Part shown: one piece after another, positions 1 through 8,121 of the stretch | How positions within the stretch are numbered: position 1 is the first letter of the stretch | Layout: every line of letters starts with the position of its first letter | Source: Bog-473 sp963809825 | Lineage (GTDB): Bacteria > Actinomycetota > Acidimicrobiia > Acidimicrobiales > RAAP-2 | Reading direction: 5' to 3' | Assembly (NCBI GenBank): GCA_963809825.1 | Contig: CAWELJ010000013.1 | Span: forward strand, 71,880-135,879 | DNA length: 64,000 nucleotides | Notes under the pieces: model-generated | The model's database searches: none | Told to the model about the DNA's origin: nothing | Seen by the model: the letters and a program-made list of their open reading frames with translations, nothing else | Made by a program: the position numbers and the translations under genes

Positions 1-9
1 AACGTGATC

Positions 10-73
10 CGGCTCCGCTGACTCCCCCGGAGCCGCCGCTTCACCCGTTGTGCCTGTTCAGGCACCTTTCTTT
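10..73. terminator. Two consecutive hairpins, likely terminator of an upstream gene
   Basis: Positions 10-17 and 28-35 form a perfect 8-bp GC-rich inverted repeat (CGGCTCCG/CGGAGCCG). A second hairpin follows at 50-55/60-65 (GTGCCT, loop GTTC, AGGCAC) and runs directly into a pyrimidine tract CTTTCTTT at 66-73. Stem plus T-rich tail on the plus strand fits a Rho-independent terminator for a gene ending left of the window. Confidence 0.5.
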
Positions 74-87
74 CGTCGCTCCCGAGT

Positions 88-120
88 TTCGGGACTTATA
101 TGAAATATTCTGATATATCA
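88..120 (+). promoter_or_regulatory. AT-rich palindromic region upstream of padR-like gene
   Basis: An AT-rich island in otherwise GC-rich DNA. It holds the perfect 10-bp palindrome TGATATATCA (111-120) and an imperfect dyad around GAAATATTC (102-110). PadR-family regulators commonly bind AT-rich dyads in their own promoters, so autoregulation is plausible. No clear -35/-10 pair can be assigned. Confidence 0.4.
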
Positions 121-186
121 TTAGTGTTCACAAGACGTACGAACAAGGAACGCCCCCACTGCGGGGCACATCACGAGGAGTCAGCA

Positions 187-756
187 ATGACACACGGACA
201 CGAACAAGAACACGGACACGACAAGGTCCACGAGCACGACCACCCCCACGATCACCTCTTCGCCGGTCGCGGCATGCGGGGCCGCTGGGGAGAGCGGGGC
301 GGCTTCGGCCGCGGTTGGGGCGGTGGCCGGCGGATGCCCCGCGGCGCGATCCGGACGGCCATCCTGGTCGCCCTGCGTGACGAGCCGGCCCACGGGTACG
401 AGGTGATGCGCCGCCTCGACGAGATGAGCGGCGGCCTGTGGCGCCCGAGTCCCGGGTCGGTCTATCCGCACCTCCAGATGCTCGAGGACGAGGGTCTGGT
501 GCGGTCGAGCGACGTCGACGGGAGCCGCACCTACACGCTCACGGAGACGGGTCGGGCCGAGACCGAGAACGTCACGCTCCCCTGGCAGTCCGGGCCGATC
601 GACGACGGGGTCCGCACGTTGCGCGAGAGCATGGGTCAGCTGATGAGCGCGGCCAAGCAGCTGGCGGGCGCCGGGCAGACGTCACAGGTCGAGCGTGGAA
701 CCGCCGTCATCCAAAAGGCCCGCAAGGAGCTGTACCAGATACTCGCCGAGGACTGA
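187..756 (+). CDS. PadR family transcriptional regulator with His-rich N-terminus
   Basis: A 189-aa protein. The ATG at 187 is chosen because GAGGAG (175-180) sits six bases upstream; an in-frame ATG at 100 has no such site. Residues 1-29 are extremely His/Glu/Asp-rich (repeated HGH, HEH, HPHDH) and are followed by a Gly/Arg-rich linker. From about residue 50 comes a PadR winged helix (ILVALRDEPAHGYEV, SVYPHLQMLEDEGLV) and then a helical C-terminal dimerisation segment. PadR proteins are repressors that often control adjacent drug-efflux genes, and the next two genes encode a DrrAB-type exporter. The His-rich head could bind metal or simply act as a solubility tail; that is inference. PadR identity is firm, the ligand unknown. 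Confidence 0.88.
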   Translation: MTHGHEQEHGHDKVHEHDHPHDHLFAGRGMRGRWGERGGFGRGWGGGRRMPRGAIRTAILVALRDEPAHGYEVMRRLDEMSGGLWRPSPGSVYPHLQMLEDEGLVRSSDVDGSRTYTLTETGRAETENVTLPWQSGPIDDGVRTLRESMGQLMSAAKQLAGAGQTSQVERGTAVIQKARKELYQILAED

Positions 757-807
757 GCCGACATCGGTCCATCGGGTTCGGAGACCGGTACTGTGCACGG
801 GGAACCT

Positions 808-1806
808 ATGACCACCACCACTGCCGCAAGCCCGCGCGACGGCGCGTCCGCCGGGCCCGGTGCCCCCATCATCGAGACGGTGGGCCTCACCAAGACCTAC
901 CAGGGCACCGACTTCCGGGCCGTCGACCAACTGAGCCTCCGGGTCGGTGCGGGCGAGGTCTTCGGACTGCTCGGTCCCAACGGGGCCGGCAAGACCACCA
1001 CGGTCGGCGTCCTGACGACGAGGGTCATCCCCACCGAGGGACAGGCCCTCGTCGGCGGCATCGACGTCGTCCGCCACCCGACGCTCGTCAAGCAGCTCAT
1101 CGGCGTCGTGTCCCAGCAGAACACGCTGGACCGCCAGCTCACGCCGTGGGAGAACCTCTACTTCCACGGCCGCCTCTTCGGGATGGGACCGAAGGAGTGC
1201 CGGCAGACCGCCGATGAGCTCCTCGAGCGGTTCCAGCTGAGCCGGTTCGCCAAGGCATCGGTGTACGCCCTCTCGGGCGGCATGGCACAGAGGCTGATGG
1301 TGGCCCGGGCGATCTTTCACCGACCCGCCGTGCTGTTCCTCGACGAGCCCACCGCCGGACTCGACCCCCAGGGCCGTCTGGCCCTCTGGGATCTGCTCGG
1401 CGGCCTCAACGCCGAGGGCCAGACCATCCTCCTCACGACGCACTACATGGAGGAGGCCGACAAGCTCTGTGACCGCGTGGCCATCATGGACCACGGCAAG
1501 ATCCTGGCCCTCGACACCCCGGCAGAGTTGAAGCGCGGCGTTGGTGCCGACACCATCGTGACGGTGAAGGCGGCCGGGGACACCGAGCAGCTCGCCCAGG
1601 CGTTCCGTGAGCGGCTCGACGGCCTGACGCGGACCCGCGAGATCACCGAAGGTGTCGAGTTGCAGATCCGCGGCTCGGACCGCCTGGTGCCGCGCATCGT
1701 CGAAGCGGCGGAGAGTGCAGGGTTCTCCTTGGCCGACCTCTCGGTCGCGGAGCCCACCCTCGAGACGGTCTTCATCGGGTTGACCGGCAAGGAGCTGCGC
1801 GACTGA
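808..1806 (+). CDS. ABC transporter ATP-binding protein, DrrA (drug/lipid export) type
   Basis: A 332-aa cytoplasmic ATPase. Walker A GPNGAGKT lies at residues 56-63, followed by the Q-loop region, signature LSGGMAQR, Walker B LFLDEPTAGLD and the switch histidine in TTHYMEEAD. The C-terminal ~100 residues match the extra domain of DrrA-like ATPases of antibiotic and lipid exporters. The ATG at 808 follows GGGGA closely; a GTG at 793 is the alternative and adds five residues. It overlaps the following permease by one base, so ATPase and permease are translationally coupled. With the upstream PadR gene it resembles a self-regulated efflux cassette. The substrate cannot be read from sequence. 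Confidence 0.93.
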   Translation: MTTTTAASPRDGASAGPGAPIIETVGLTKTYQGTDFRAVDQLSLRVGAGEVFGLLGPNGAGKTTTVGVLTTRVIPTEGQALVGGIDVVRHPTLVKQLIGVVSQQNTLDRQLTPWENLYFHGRLFGMGPKECRQTADELLERFQLSRFAKASVYALSGGMAQRLMVARAIFHRPAVLFLDEPTAGLDPQGRLALWDLLGGLNAEGQTILLTTHYMEEADKLCDRVAIMDHGKILALDTPAELKRGVGADTIVTVKAAGDTEQLAQAFRERLDGLTRTREITEGVELQIRGSDRLVPRIVEAAESAGFSLADLSVAEPTLETVFIGLTGKELRD

Positions 1807-2714
1807 TGTCCGCCACCACGTCTTCGACCGTCCCGCCTCACACCTTCGGACCACTGGGTTCGCACAACGTCGACCGCGCGCCCACACGATCGGCCACTGC
1901 GGCCAGCTGGACCTCGTTGCGAGCGCTGATCCTGCGAGACCTGGTCGTGCTCTGGAAGCACAAGGTCGAGTTCACCGTGCGCACCCTGGTGCAGCCGTTC
2001 CTCCTGTGCTTCGTCTTCCTCTATGTGTTCCCGAAGATCGGCCAGGGTATCGGCGGCAGCGGCGTCCCGGGAGCGGAGTCCGCGTTCGCCACGGTGCTCG
2101 TGCCGGGGGTGGTGGGGCTGTCGATCATGTTCCAGGGGATCCAGGCCGTGGCGATGCCTCTGGCGCAGGAGTTCGGCTTCACCCGGGAGATCGAGGACCG
2201 GGTGCAGGCTCCCTGCCCCATCTGGCTCGTGGCGATCTCCAAGGTGATCTCGGGAGCAGCGCAGGGGCTGATCTCGGCGGCAATCGTCCTCCCCATCGCG
2301 TCGGTGGTCCACGCCGCCGGTGTCGAGGCGCACATCCACCTCCATTGGTTGCTGATCCTCACCCTCGTCCCGCTCTCGTGCGTCTGCATGGCGTCACTCG
2401 GCCTGTTGCTGGGAACATCGTTCGAGCCGCGCAACCTGGGCCTCATGTTCGGATTCATCGTGCTGCCCATCACCTTCCTGGGGGGCACGTACTACCAGTG
2501 GACGCGGCTCGCACCGGTCGAGGCCGGATCCGTCCACTGGCTGCAGATCATCGTGCTGGTCAACCCGCTCATCTACATCAACGACGGCATGCGGGCCGCG
2601 TTCACCGACGCCGCCCACATGCACCTCTACGTCATCTATCCCGCCATCGTGGCATTCGGCGTGATCTTCCTGGCGCTCGGTCTGCGCAATTTCCGCAACA
2701 AGGTGTTGGCCTGA
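1806..2714 (+). CDS. ABC-2 type transporter permease, DrrB type
   Basis: A 302-aa membrane protein with about six hydrophobic segments and the ABC-2 permease layout: a cytoplasmic N-terminus, a first helix after the segment LWKHKVEFTVRTLVQP, and the conserved region ITFLGGTYYQW before the last helices. The start codon shares its first base with the stop of the ATPase gene (TGATG), so the two form one transcription and assembly unit. It should form the transmembrane channel of the exporter whose ATPase is encoded just upstream. Confidence 0.92.
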   Translation: MSATTSSTVPPHTFGPLGSHNVDRAPTRSATAASWTSLRALILRDLVVLWKHKVEFTVRTLVQPFLLCFVFLYVFPKIGQGIGGSGVPGAESAFATVLVPGVVGLSIMFQGIQAVAMPLAQEFGFTREIEDRVQAPCPIWLVAISKVISGAAQGLISAAIVLPIASVVHAAGVEAHIHLHWLLILTLVPLSCVCMASLGLLLGTSFEPRNLGLMFGFIVLPITFLGGTYYQWTRLAPVEAGSVHWLQIIVLVNPLIYINDGMRAAFTDAAHMHLYVIYPAIVAFGVIFLALGLRNFRNKVLA

Positions 2715-2961
2715 TCGGCGCCGCGCTCCCCGATCGGATCGGGGGGCGGTCCCTGATGACGCCGCGCCGGCACGGTGCCTGGACGGCGGGACCAGCCTCA
2801 CGGGACCGGCCGGGTTGCACATCCGGAAGCACCAGGTCTGGTGGCCTTTGCGCGAAATGTAGGCGGATCGCGCCTGATCCGCAGCACACCTGGGTAGGGT
2901 GATCCGCAACCGGACATCCAGTGCGCAACCGCTCCGGGTGGGGTGGCGAAGGGACGGAGTA
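2715..2961. other. Intergenic spacer between exporter and egtB
   Basis: About 250 bases without a convincing gene. It must hold the promoter for egtB, but no consensus -35/-10 pair stands out. A ribosome-binding site GGACGGAG (2952-2959) precedes egtB. Confidence 0.4.
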
Positions 2962-4236
2962 ATGGAGAAGAGCGGTCGGACAGCACCGTCTGAACTCCTG
3001 GAGGACTACGGCCGGGTGCGCGCCCTGACCGAACGTCTCGCATCGGTCCTGAGCGCGGAGGACCAGACCGTCCAGACGATGCCCGACGTCAGCCCGACGA
3101 AGTGGCACCGCGCCCACGTCACGTGGTTCTTCGAGACCTTCCTGCTCGGGGAGTACGCCCGCGAGTACCAGGCGTTCGACGACACGTACGCCTACATCTT
3201 CAACTCCTACTACGAGGCCGTCGGCGCCCGGCACCCCCGACCTGAGCGCGGGTTCCTCTCGCGGCCTGGCGTCGCGGACATCGCTCGCTACCGCGCCCAC
3301 GTCGACGCCGCCATGGCGCCGCTGCTCGAGCATCCCGATCAACCCGGTCTGTCCGAGCTGATCGTCCTGGGGCTCCATCACGAGCAGCAGCATCAGGAGC
3401 TCCTCCTCATGGACATCAAGCACGTCCTGTCGCGCAATCCCCTCCACCCGGTCTACCTGGCGGGGACGTCCCCGGTCTCGGGCACCCATCCGCCCAAGGC
3501 CGGCTGGTTGGAGCATGACGGCGGCCCCGTCGAGATCGGCCATCGCGGGGTCGGGTTCGGCTTCGACAACGAGTTCCCCGTGCACACGGTGCACCTCACC
3601 CCCTTCGGGCTCGCGGACCGGCCGGTGACCTGCGGCGAATGGCTGTCCTTCATGGAGGACGACGGCTACCACCGCCCCGAGTTCTGGCTCTCCGACGGCT
3701 GGGCCGTCGTGAACACCCAGCAGTGGGAGGCCCCCCTCTACTGGTGGCGCGATCCCGACCACCCGGACCGCTGGCTGCAGTTCACGCTGGCCGGGGTCCG
3801 GCCGGTCGACCCCGACGAGCCCGTCTGCCACGTGAGCTACTACGAGGCGGATGCGTTCGCCCACTGGACGGGCATGCGTCTGCCCACCGAGCCCGAATGG
3901 GAGACCGTCGCCGCGGCCCACGGTGAGGGCGACAACTTCTTGGGGGACGATTTCCTCTTACACGGTGCACCCCATCCGCGGCCCGCGGTGTCGACCAACG
4001 GCATCTTCGGCGACACCTGGGAGTGGACATCGACGGCGTACTCCCCCTATCCGGGATTCCGCGCCGCAGCGGGCGCCGTCGGCGAGTACAACGGCAAGTT
4101 CATGGTCAGCCAGTACGTGCTCCGGGGTGGGTGCTGCGCGACCCCACGCGGGCACGTCCGCGCCACCTACCGCAACTTCTTCCCGCCGGGCGCCCGTTGG
4201 TCGTTCGGCGGCGTGCGCCTGGCCCGGGATCCCTGA
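2962..4236 (+). CDS. egtB: Ergothioneine biosynthesis sulfoxide synthase EgtB (hercynine oxygenase)
   Basis: A 424-aa protein matching the usual EgtB length. The N-terminal DinB-like domain carries the iron-binding histidines: one in SPTKWHRAH and the HxxxH pair in LHHEQQHQE. The C-terminal half is a formylglycine-generating-enzyme-like domain (EPEWE, DTWEWTS, VLRGGCCATP). EgtB joins a thiol to hercynine with O2 to give a sulfoxide. The motif SPTKWHRAH resembles the EgtB type of Chloracidobacterium, reported to use cysteine directly, rather than the mycobacterial type (SPLVWDLAH) that uses gamma-glutamylcysteine. In agreement, no egtA or egtC lies nearby. The ATG at 2962 follows GGACGGAG. egtD begins three bases downstream. 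Confidence 0.93.
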   Translation: MEKSGRTAPSELLEDYGRVRALTERLASVLSAEDQTVQTMPDVSPTKWHRAHVTWFFETFLLGEYAREYQAFDDTYAYIFNSYYEAVGARHPRPERGFLSRPGVADIARYRAHVDAAMAPLLEHPDQPGLSELIVLGLHHEQQHQELLLMDIKHVLSRNPLHPVYLAGTSPVSGTHPPKAGWLEHDGGPVEIGHRGVGFGFDNEFPVHTVHLTPFGLADRPVTCGEWLSFMEDDGYHRPEFWLSDGWAVVNTQQWEAPLYWWRDPDHPDRWLQFTLAGVRPVDPDEPVCHVSYYEADAFAHWTGMRLPTEPEWETVAAAHGEGDNFLGDDFLLHGAPHPRPAVSTNGIFGDTWEWTSTAYSPYPGFRAAAGAVGEYNGKFMVSQYVLRGGCCATPRGHVRATYRNFFPPGARWSFGGVRLARDP

Positions 4237-4239
4237 GTC

Positions 4240-5211
4240 GTGGCCTACACCATCGACGTGCACCTCTCCCCCGACGAGGTGCGGCGCCAGATGCGCGCTG
4301 ACGCCCTGGAGGGGCTCCGCGGCGGCGAGAAATCGATCCCTCCCGTCTGGTTCTACGACGAGCGCGGCAGCCGGTTGTTCGAGGAGATCACCCAGCTCCC
4401 CGAGTACTACCCGACCCGGGCGGAGCGGGCCCTCCTCGAGCGGCATGCGCATTCCATCGCGGAGCTTTCCAAGGCGGACACGCTGGTCGAGCTCGGCGCG
4501 GGGGCCTGTGACAAGACCCGCGTGCTCCTGACCGCCCTCCGGGACACTGGTGCGCTGTCGAGATACGTACCCTTCGACGTGAGCGACGACTTCCTCCGGG
4601 ATGCCGCCACCACCCTGTCCGGGGAGTACGACGAGCTGGACATCCATCTCGTCATCGGCGACTTCCACCAGCATCTCGCCGAGATCCCGACGCGGGGCCG
4701 GCGGATGGTCGCCTTCCTGGGCGGCACGATCGGCAACTTGAATCCGGCCCAGCGCGCCCGGTTCCTCTTCGACCTGAATTGCACGATGTCGAGTGACGAC
4801 TCGCTCCTCCTCGGCACCGACCTCGTCAAGGACCCCGGGCGGCTCGTCGCGGCCTACGACGACGCGGCCGGCGTGACGGCTGACTTCAACCGGAACGTCC
4901 TGCACGTGCTCAACGAGCAACTGGGCGGGGACTTCGACCCCGACAACTTCCGCCACGTGGCGGTGTGGAACGAGGACCAGCAGTGGATCGAAATGCGGCT
5001 ACGTGCCCAGGAGGCCACCGAGGTCTCCCTCGCCGGCGCCGGCATCACAGTCCGTTTCGACGAGGGTGAGGACCTCCTCACCGAGATCAGCGCAAAGTTC
5101 ACCCCCGAGCGCGTCGAGCGCGAGCTCACCGAGGCCGGCTTCGTGGTCGAGGAGATGTGGGGCGCCGAGGACGGCGAGTTCCTGCTCTCGCTGTCCCACC
5201 CGTACTGCTGA
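4240..5211 (+). CDS. egtD: L-histidine N(alpha)-methyltransferase EgtD
   Basis: A 323-aa protein, standard EgtD length. It makes hercynine (trimethylhistidine) from histidine with three S-adenosylmethionine molecules, the first step of ergothioneine synthesis. Visible landmarks are FYDERGSRLFEEITQLPEYYPTR near the N-terminus, the SAM-binding LVELGAGACDKTR, and FLGGTIGNLNP. The GTG start at 4240 is three bases after the egtB stop, so the pair is an operon. No egtE-type lyase is seen in the window; the final C-S cleavage would need an enzyme encoded elsewhere or a nonspecific lyase. Confidence 0.95.
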   Translation: MAYTIDVHLSPDEVRRQMRADALEGLRGGEKSIPPVWFYDERGSRLFEEITQLPEYYPTRAERALLERHAHSIAELSKADTLVELGAGACDKTRVLLTALRDTGALSRYVPFDVSDDFLRDAATTLSGEYDELDIHLVIGDFHQHLAEIPTRGRRMVAFLGGTIGNLNPAQRARFLFDLNCTMSSDDSLLLGTDLVKDPGRLVAAYDDAAGVTADFNRNVLHVLNEQLGGDFDPDNFRHVAVWNEDQQWIEMRLRAQEATEVSLAGAGITVRFDEGEDLLTEISAKFTPERVERELTEAGFVVEEMWGAEDGEFLLSLSHPYC

Positions 5212-5259
5212 CCACTGCGACCCGGGCGCGCCGCCGGGGACGCCCGCGACCCGTGGTCG

Positions 5260-8010
5260 TTATCCCACCCGCTCCGGCACGGCCTCTGCGATCTGGTCGG
5301 CCGCGTCGCCGCCCGAGCGATCAGCCGTGGACCGCCGGCGGCGCCGCAGCACGATCACGAGCCATCCGAACAGCAACGCCACGAGGAAGCCGCTCGCGGC
5401 GAGGCTGAGGATGCTGGCCAGCAGCAGGTGCGGAGGCCGGTACTGGAAGGTCACCAGGTCGTTCCCCGCCGGGACGCGGATCTGCTGCACCAGGTCGACG
5501 GAGGTCACGGCCACCTTCCGCGTCGGTCCCCCGTTGACCGACACGCTGCCGGTCCACCCCTGGTCCCAGGCGACGGAGCGGATGACTCGTGCGTTCGTGG
5601 GCGCCAGGACGCGGACCTGCTCGGACTTCGTCGAGCTGGACACGACGTGGAGGGGGAGGTGGCGCCCCGAGGCCGTGACGGCCGAGATCGGCACCGGAGG
5701 GATCTGCAGCGTGAAGACGGCGTAGCCCTGGGAGAAACCGGCCAGGTGCCACGGGCCCGGCACGAGTGCGGAGGAGAGCGAACCATCAAGCGCGTAGGGA
5801 TGGCCGGCCACGTGCACCACGGCGCGCTGCGAGGGGAGGGAGCCGACCGTCTGGACCGACAGGCCGACCGCGCCCACACGCGGGAGCGGCCCGGTCACGC
5901 GGTCCGCCCCGGCCGCCACCGGCACGAAGGCGCCCCAGCGTGTCGAGCCGGCGGCGGTCAGCGCCCCGAAGCGCACCATGGTGCCCCGGCTGGGGGCGTG
6001 ACTGAGGAGGAGCGTCGCCGAGTCCGGCTCGAGCGCTTCACCGAAGAACCACGAGGCGGTCTGGCCCGCGTCGAGGGCGGGCCGGGGCCCGGGGTAGAAG
6101 GGGTAGGCGGTCGCGTTGTGCACGGCGCCGTACCCGCGGGGAACGACGGGGTCGCTGCCGATGTTCTCGGACAGCTGTCGGATGTCACCGAACGAGCGCG
6201 GCATCGATACGAGGGGCATCAGGAAGTACTCGGGCACCGTGACGACCTCCCGCAGGTCCAGCCGGTCGAGTGTCCCCGAGGCGAGCTGGCCGATGTCGAG
6301 GTCGTACTGCTCGTGGGTGTGCGTCGCCGACTCGTAGTTGCCGTTCACGATCGACGCGTAGCCCGAGATCGAGGGCAACCCGGGGATGATGTTGAGGTCG
6401 GGCACTCCCTGGGGGCTCCAGGGGTAGCTCGCGTAGGCCTGGGGGTCGTAGTTGACCATCCGCCCACCCGGCACCAGGTGGGCGGCCGTGAGCTGCTGCA
6501 CCGCCGTGGTCCCGCTGACGAGCTCGTTCGTCGGCCACTGCGTCAGCTGGCCCGTGAGGGCCATGAACCCGAGGTCGATCGCGACGAAGACCGCGGCGAG
6601 CCTCGCCCACGACACCGTGGTGATCAATGGTCGGACCCACACCACCGCCGCCGCACCGGCGCACAGCGCCAGCGCGATCACGGTGGCCTGCCGGACGGTG
6701 TGCGTGATCCCCGGTCCTGCCGCCACCCCCGCGAACACGTGCACGAGCGACCCGGGAGCAGCGAGCGCCCAGACGCACAGCGCGGCGACCAACCCGAAGG
6801 GCACCAGGGCGATGATCCGGTCATAGCGGAGCAAGGGGTCCCTCCGGCGCGGGACCTCGGTGCGGTCGAGCCAGCCGGCGAACAGGACGCACACCGCCGT
6901 CGCGACGGTGATCATGTTGCGGCTCTGCAAACGCTGGTGGCCGTAGAGCGGCAGGCTGTTGAAGAGATGTTCGAGGGGCGTGTTCGAACCCAGTGCGAGG
7001 AGGTACCCGAAGACCCCGACGGCGTACCAGGTGAGGCGGTCCCGAGGTGGGATTCGGCTCGGCCAGCGCGGGTGGAGCATCGTCACCAGCGCGATCAACG
7101 GCAGCACCCCGAGGTAGATGCCGACCTCGGGCAGGTTGTACTGGCCGAAGAACGACGACTCACCGAGGTGCCCGTAGCCCCCGTCGATGTAGGGGACGAG
7201 GGAAAGGATGCTGAAGGGCGTCGGGAAGCTGCCGGCCGCCGCGATGACCCCGCTTCCCCGTTGCGAATTGCGGATCGCCTCGAGGCCCGGCAGCCACTGG
7301 ATCGCGGCCAGCGACAGGGCCAGGGCTGCGCCGGCGGCGCAGCGCGACAGCACCCTCCACCACCGCTCCCGGTTGAGTCCGGCCGACATGGCGGCGAACG
7401 CGATGACGAGGAGCGCCTCGTCCAACATCGCCTCCGGCGCGCCGGCGAGGATCACGGTCGCGTAGGCGATGCCGAGCAGGATGGTCCAGCGCCACCGCCC
7501 GTCCCGCACGATGTGCAGGACGGCCAACAGCATCCACGGTATGGCCAGGAACCCCTCGGTCATGTCCACGTGGTTCACCTGGTTCAGCACCGGCCCGGCA
7601 AAGGCGAACGTGGCGGCCCCGAGGATGCAGGCGGCCGTCGACAGGGCGAGGGCCCGCAGGAAGACGTACATCCCGATGGCGATGAGCGAGAAGGCGAGGA
7701 CCTCGGTGGCCAGCCAGGCCGCCCGGTCCGGCATGACCACGAACAGCCCGGTCAGGGGGTGGAACGCCCCGGCGTTGAAGTCGGCCATCAAGGGGGTCCC
7801 GCTGAAGATGTACTGGTTCCAGAACGGCAGCTGCCCGTGACGCAGCATGGAGCCGACGAGGACCCGCAGCGGGTAGTTCTGCTGCAGGTTGTCCCCCGTG
7901 ATCAGGAGATGCCCGCCGAAGAGCTCCGGTCCCACGAAGGCGACCGTCGGGATGGCGACCAGCACCACGTAGGGCCACCAGGGTCCGATGTGTGCTCGTA
8001 GTCGATTCAC
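5260..8010 (-). CDS. YfhO-like large polytopic membrane protein
   Basis: A 916-aa protein with about a dozen hydrophobic helices in the first ~450 residues, an extracytoplasmic domain of ~400 residues, and a last helix followed by RRRRRS. The N-terminal region (GDNLQQNYPLR, PFWNQYIFSGTPLMADFNAG) is typical of YfhO-type proteins, which share a GT-C-like architecture and are linked to glycosylation of lipoteichoic or other envelope polymers. The start is a GTG at 8010. It lies 111 bases downstream of the UDP-sulfoquinovose synthase gene on the same strand and near a GT-C mannosyltransferase, so an envelope sugar role is likely. The exact acceptor is unknown. Confidence 0.75.
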   Translation of the reverse strand: MNRLRAHIGPWWPYVVLVAIPTVAFVGPELFGGHLLITGDNLQQNYPLRVLVGSMLRHGQLPFWNQYIFSGTPLMADFNAGAFHPLTGLFVVMPDRAAWLATEVLAFSLIAIGMYVFLRALALSTAACILGAATFAFAGPVLNQVNHVDMTEGFLAIPWMLLAVLHIVRDGRWRWTILLGIAYATVILAGAPEAMLDEALLVIAFAAMSAGLNRERWWRVLSRCAAGAALALSLAAIQWLPGLEAIRNSQRGSGVIAAAGSFPTPFSILSLVPYIDGGYGHLGESSFFGQYNLPEVGIYLGVLPLIALVTMLHPRWPSRIPPRDRLTWYAVGVFGYLLALGSNTPLEHLFNSLPLYGHQRLQSRNMITVATAVCVLFAGWLDRTEVPRRRDPLLRYDRIIALVPFGLVAALCVWALAAPGSLVHVFAGVAAGPGITHTVRQATVIALALCAGAAAVVWVRPLITTVSWARLAAVFVAIDLGFMALTGQLTQWPTNELVSGTTAVQQLTAAHLVPGGRMVNYDPQAYASYPWSPQGVPDLNIIPGLPSISGYASIVNGNYESATHTHEQYDLDIGQLASGTLDRLDLREVVTVPEYFLMPLVSMPRSFGDIRQLSENIGSDPVVPRGYGAVHNATAYPFYPGPRPALDAGQTASWFFGEALEPDSATLLLSHAPSRGTMVRFGALTAAGSTRWGAFVPVAAGADRVTGPLPRVGAVGLSVQTVGSLPSQRAVVHVAGHPYALDGSLSSALVPGPWHLAGFSQGYAVFTLQIPPVPISAVTASGRHLPLHVVSSSTKSEQVRVLAPTNARVIRSVAWDQGWTGSVSVNGGPTRKVAVTSVDLVQQIRVPAGNDLVTFQYRPPHLLLASILSLAASGFLVALLFGWLVIVLRRRRRSTADRSGGDAADQIAEAVPERVG

Positions 8011-8121
8011 TGGCGAGGAGGTGCCTTCCGGACGTTCGTGAGCCGGGTCACTCGGTGCCGAGGGCCGGGGCGCAATCGACGAAAGCTAGCCCCCCACCCC
8101 GGGAGAGCCGCAAGCAGTCGG

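Noticed and set aside
682..1887. 401-aa open frame on the minus strand across the ABC ATPase gene
   Set aside because: It is the reverse-strand shadow of a gene with complete Walker motifs; its product is Arg/Glu-rich low complexity with no family motif.
5428..8001. 857-aa plus-strand open frame
   Set aside because: Shadow of the YfhO-like gene caused by high GC; its translation is Arg/Gly/His-rich with no hydrophobic or domain pattern.
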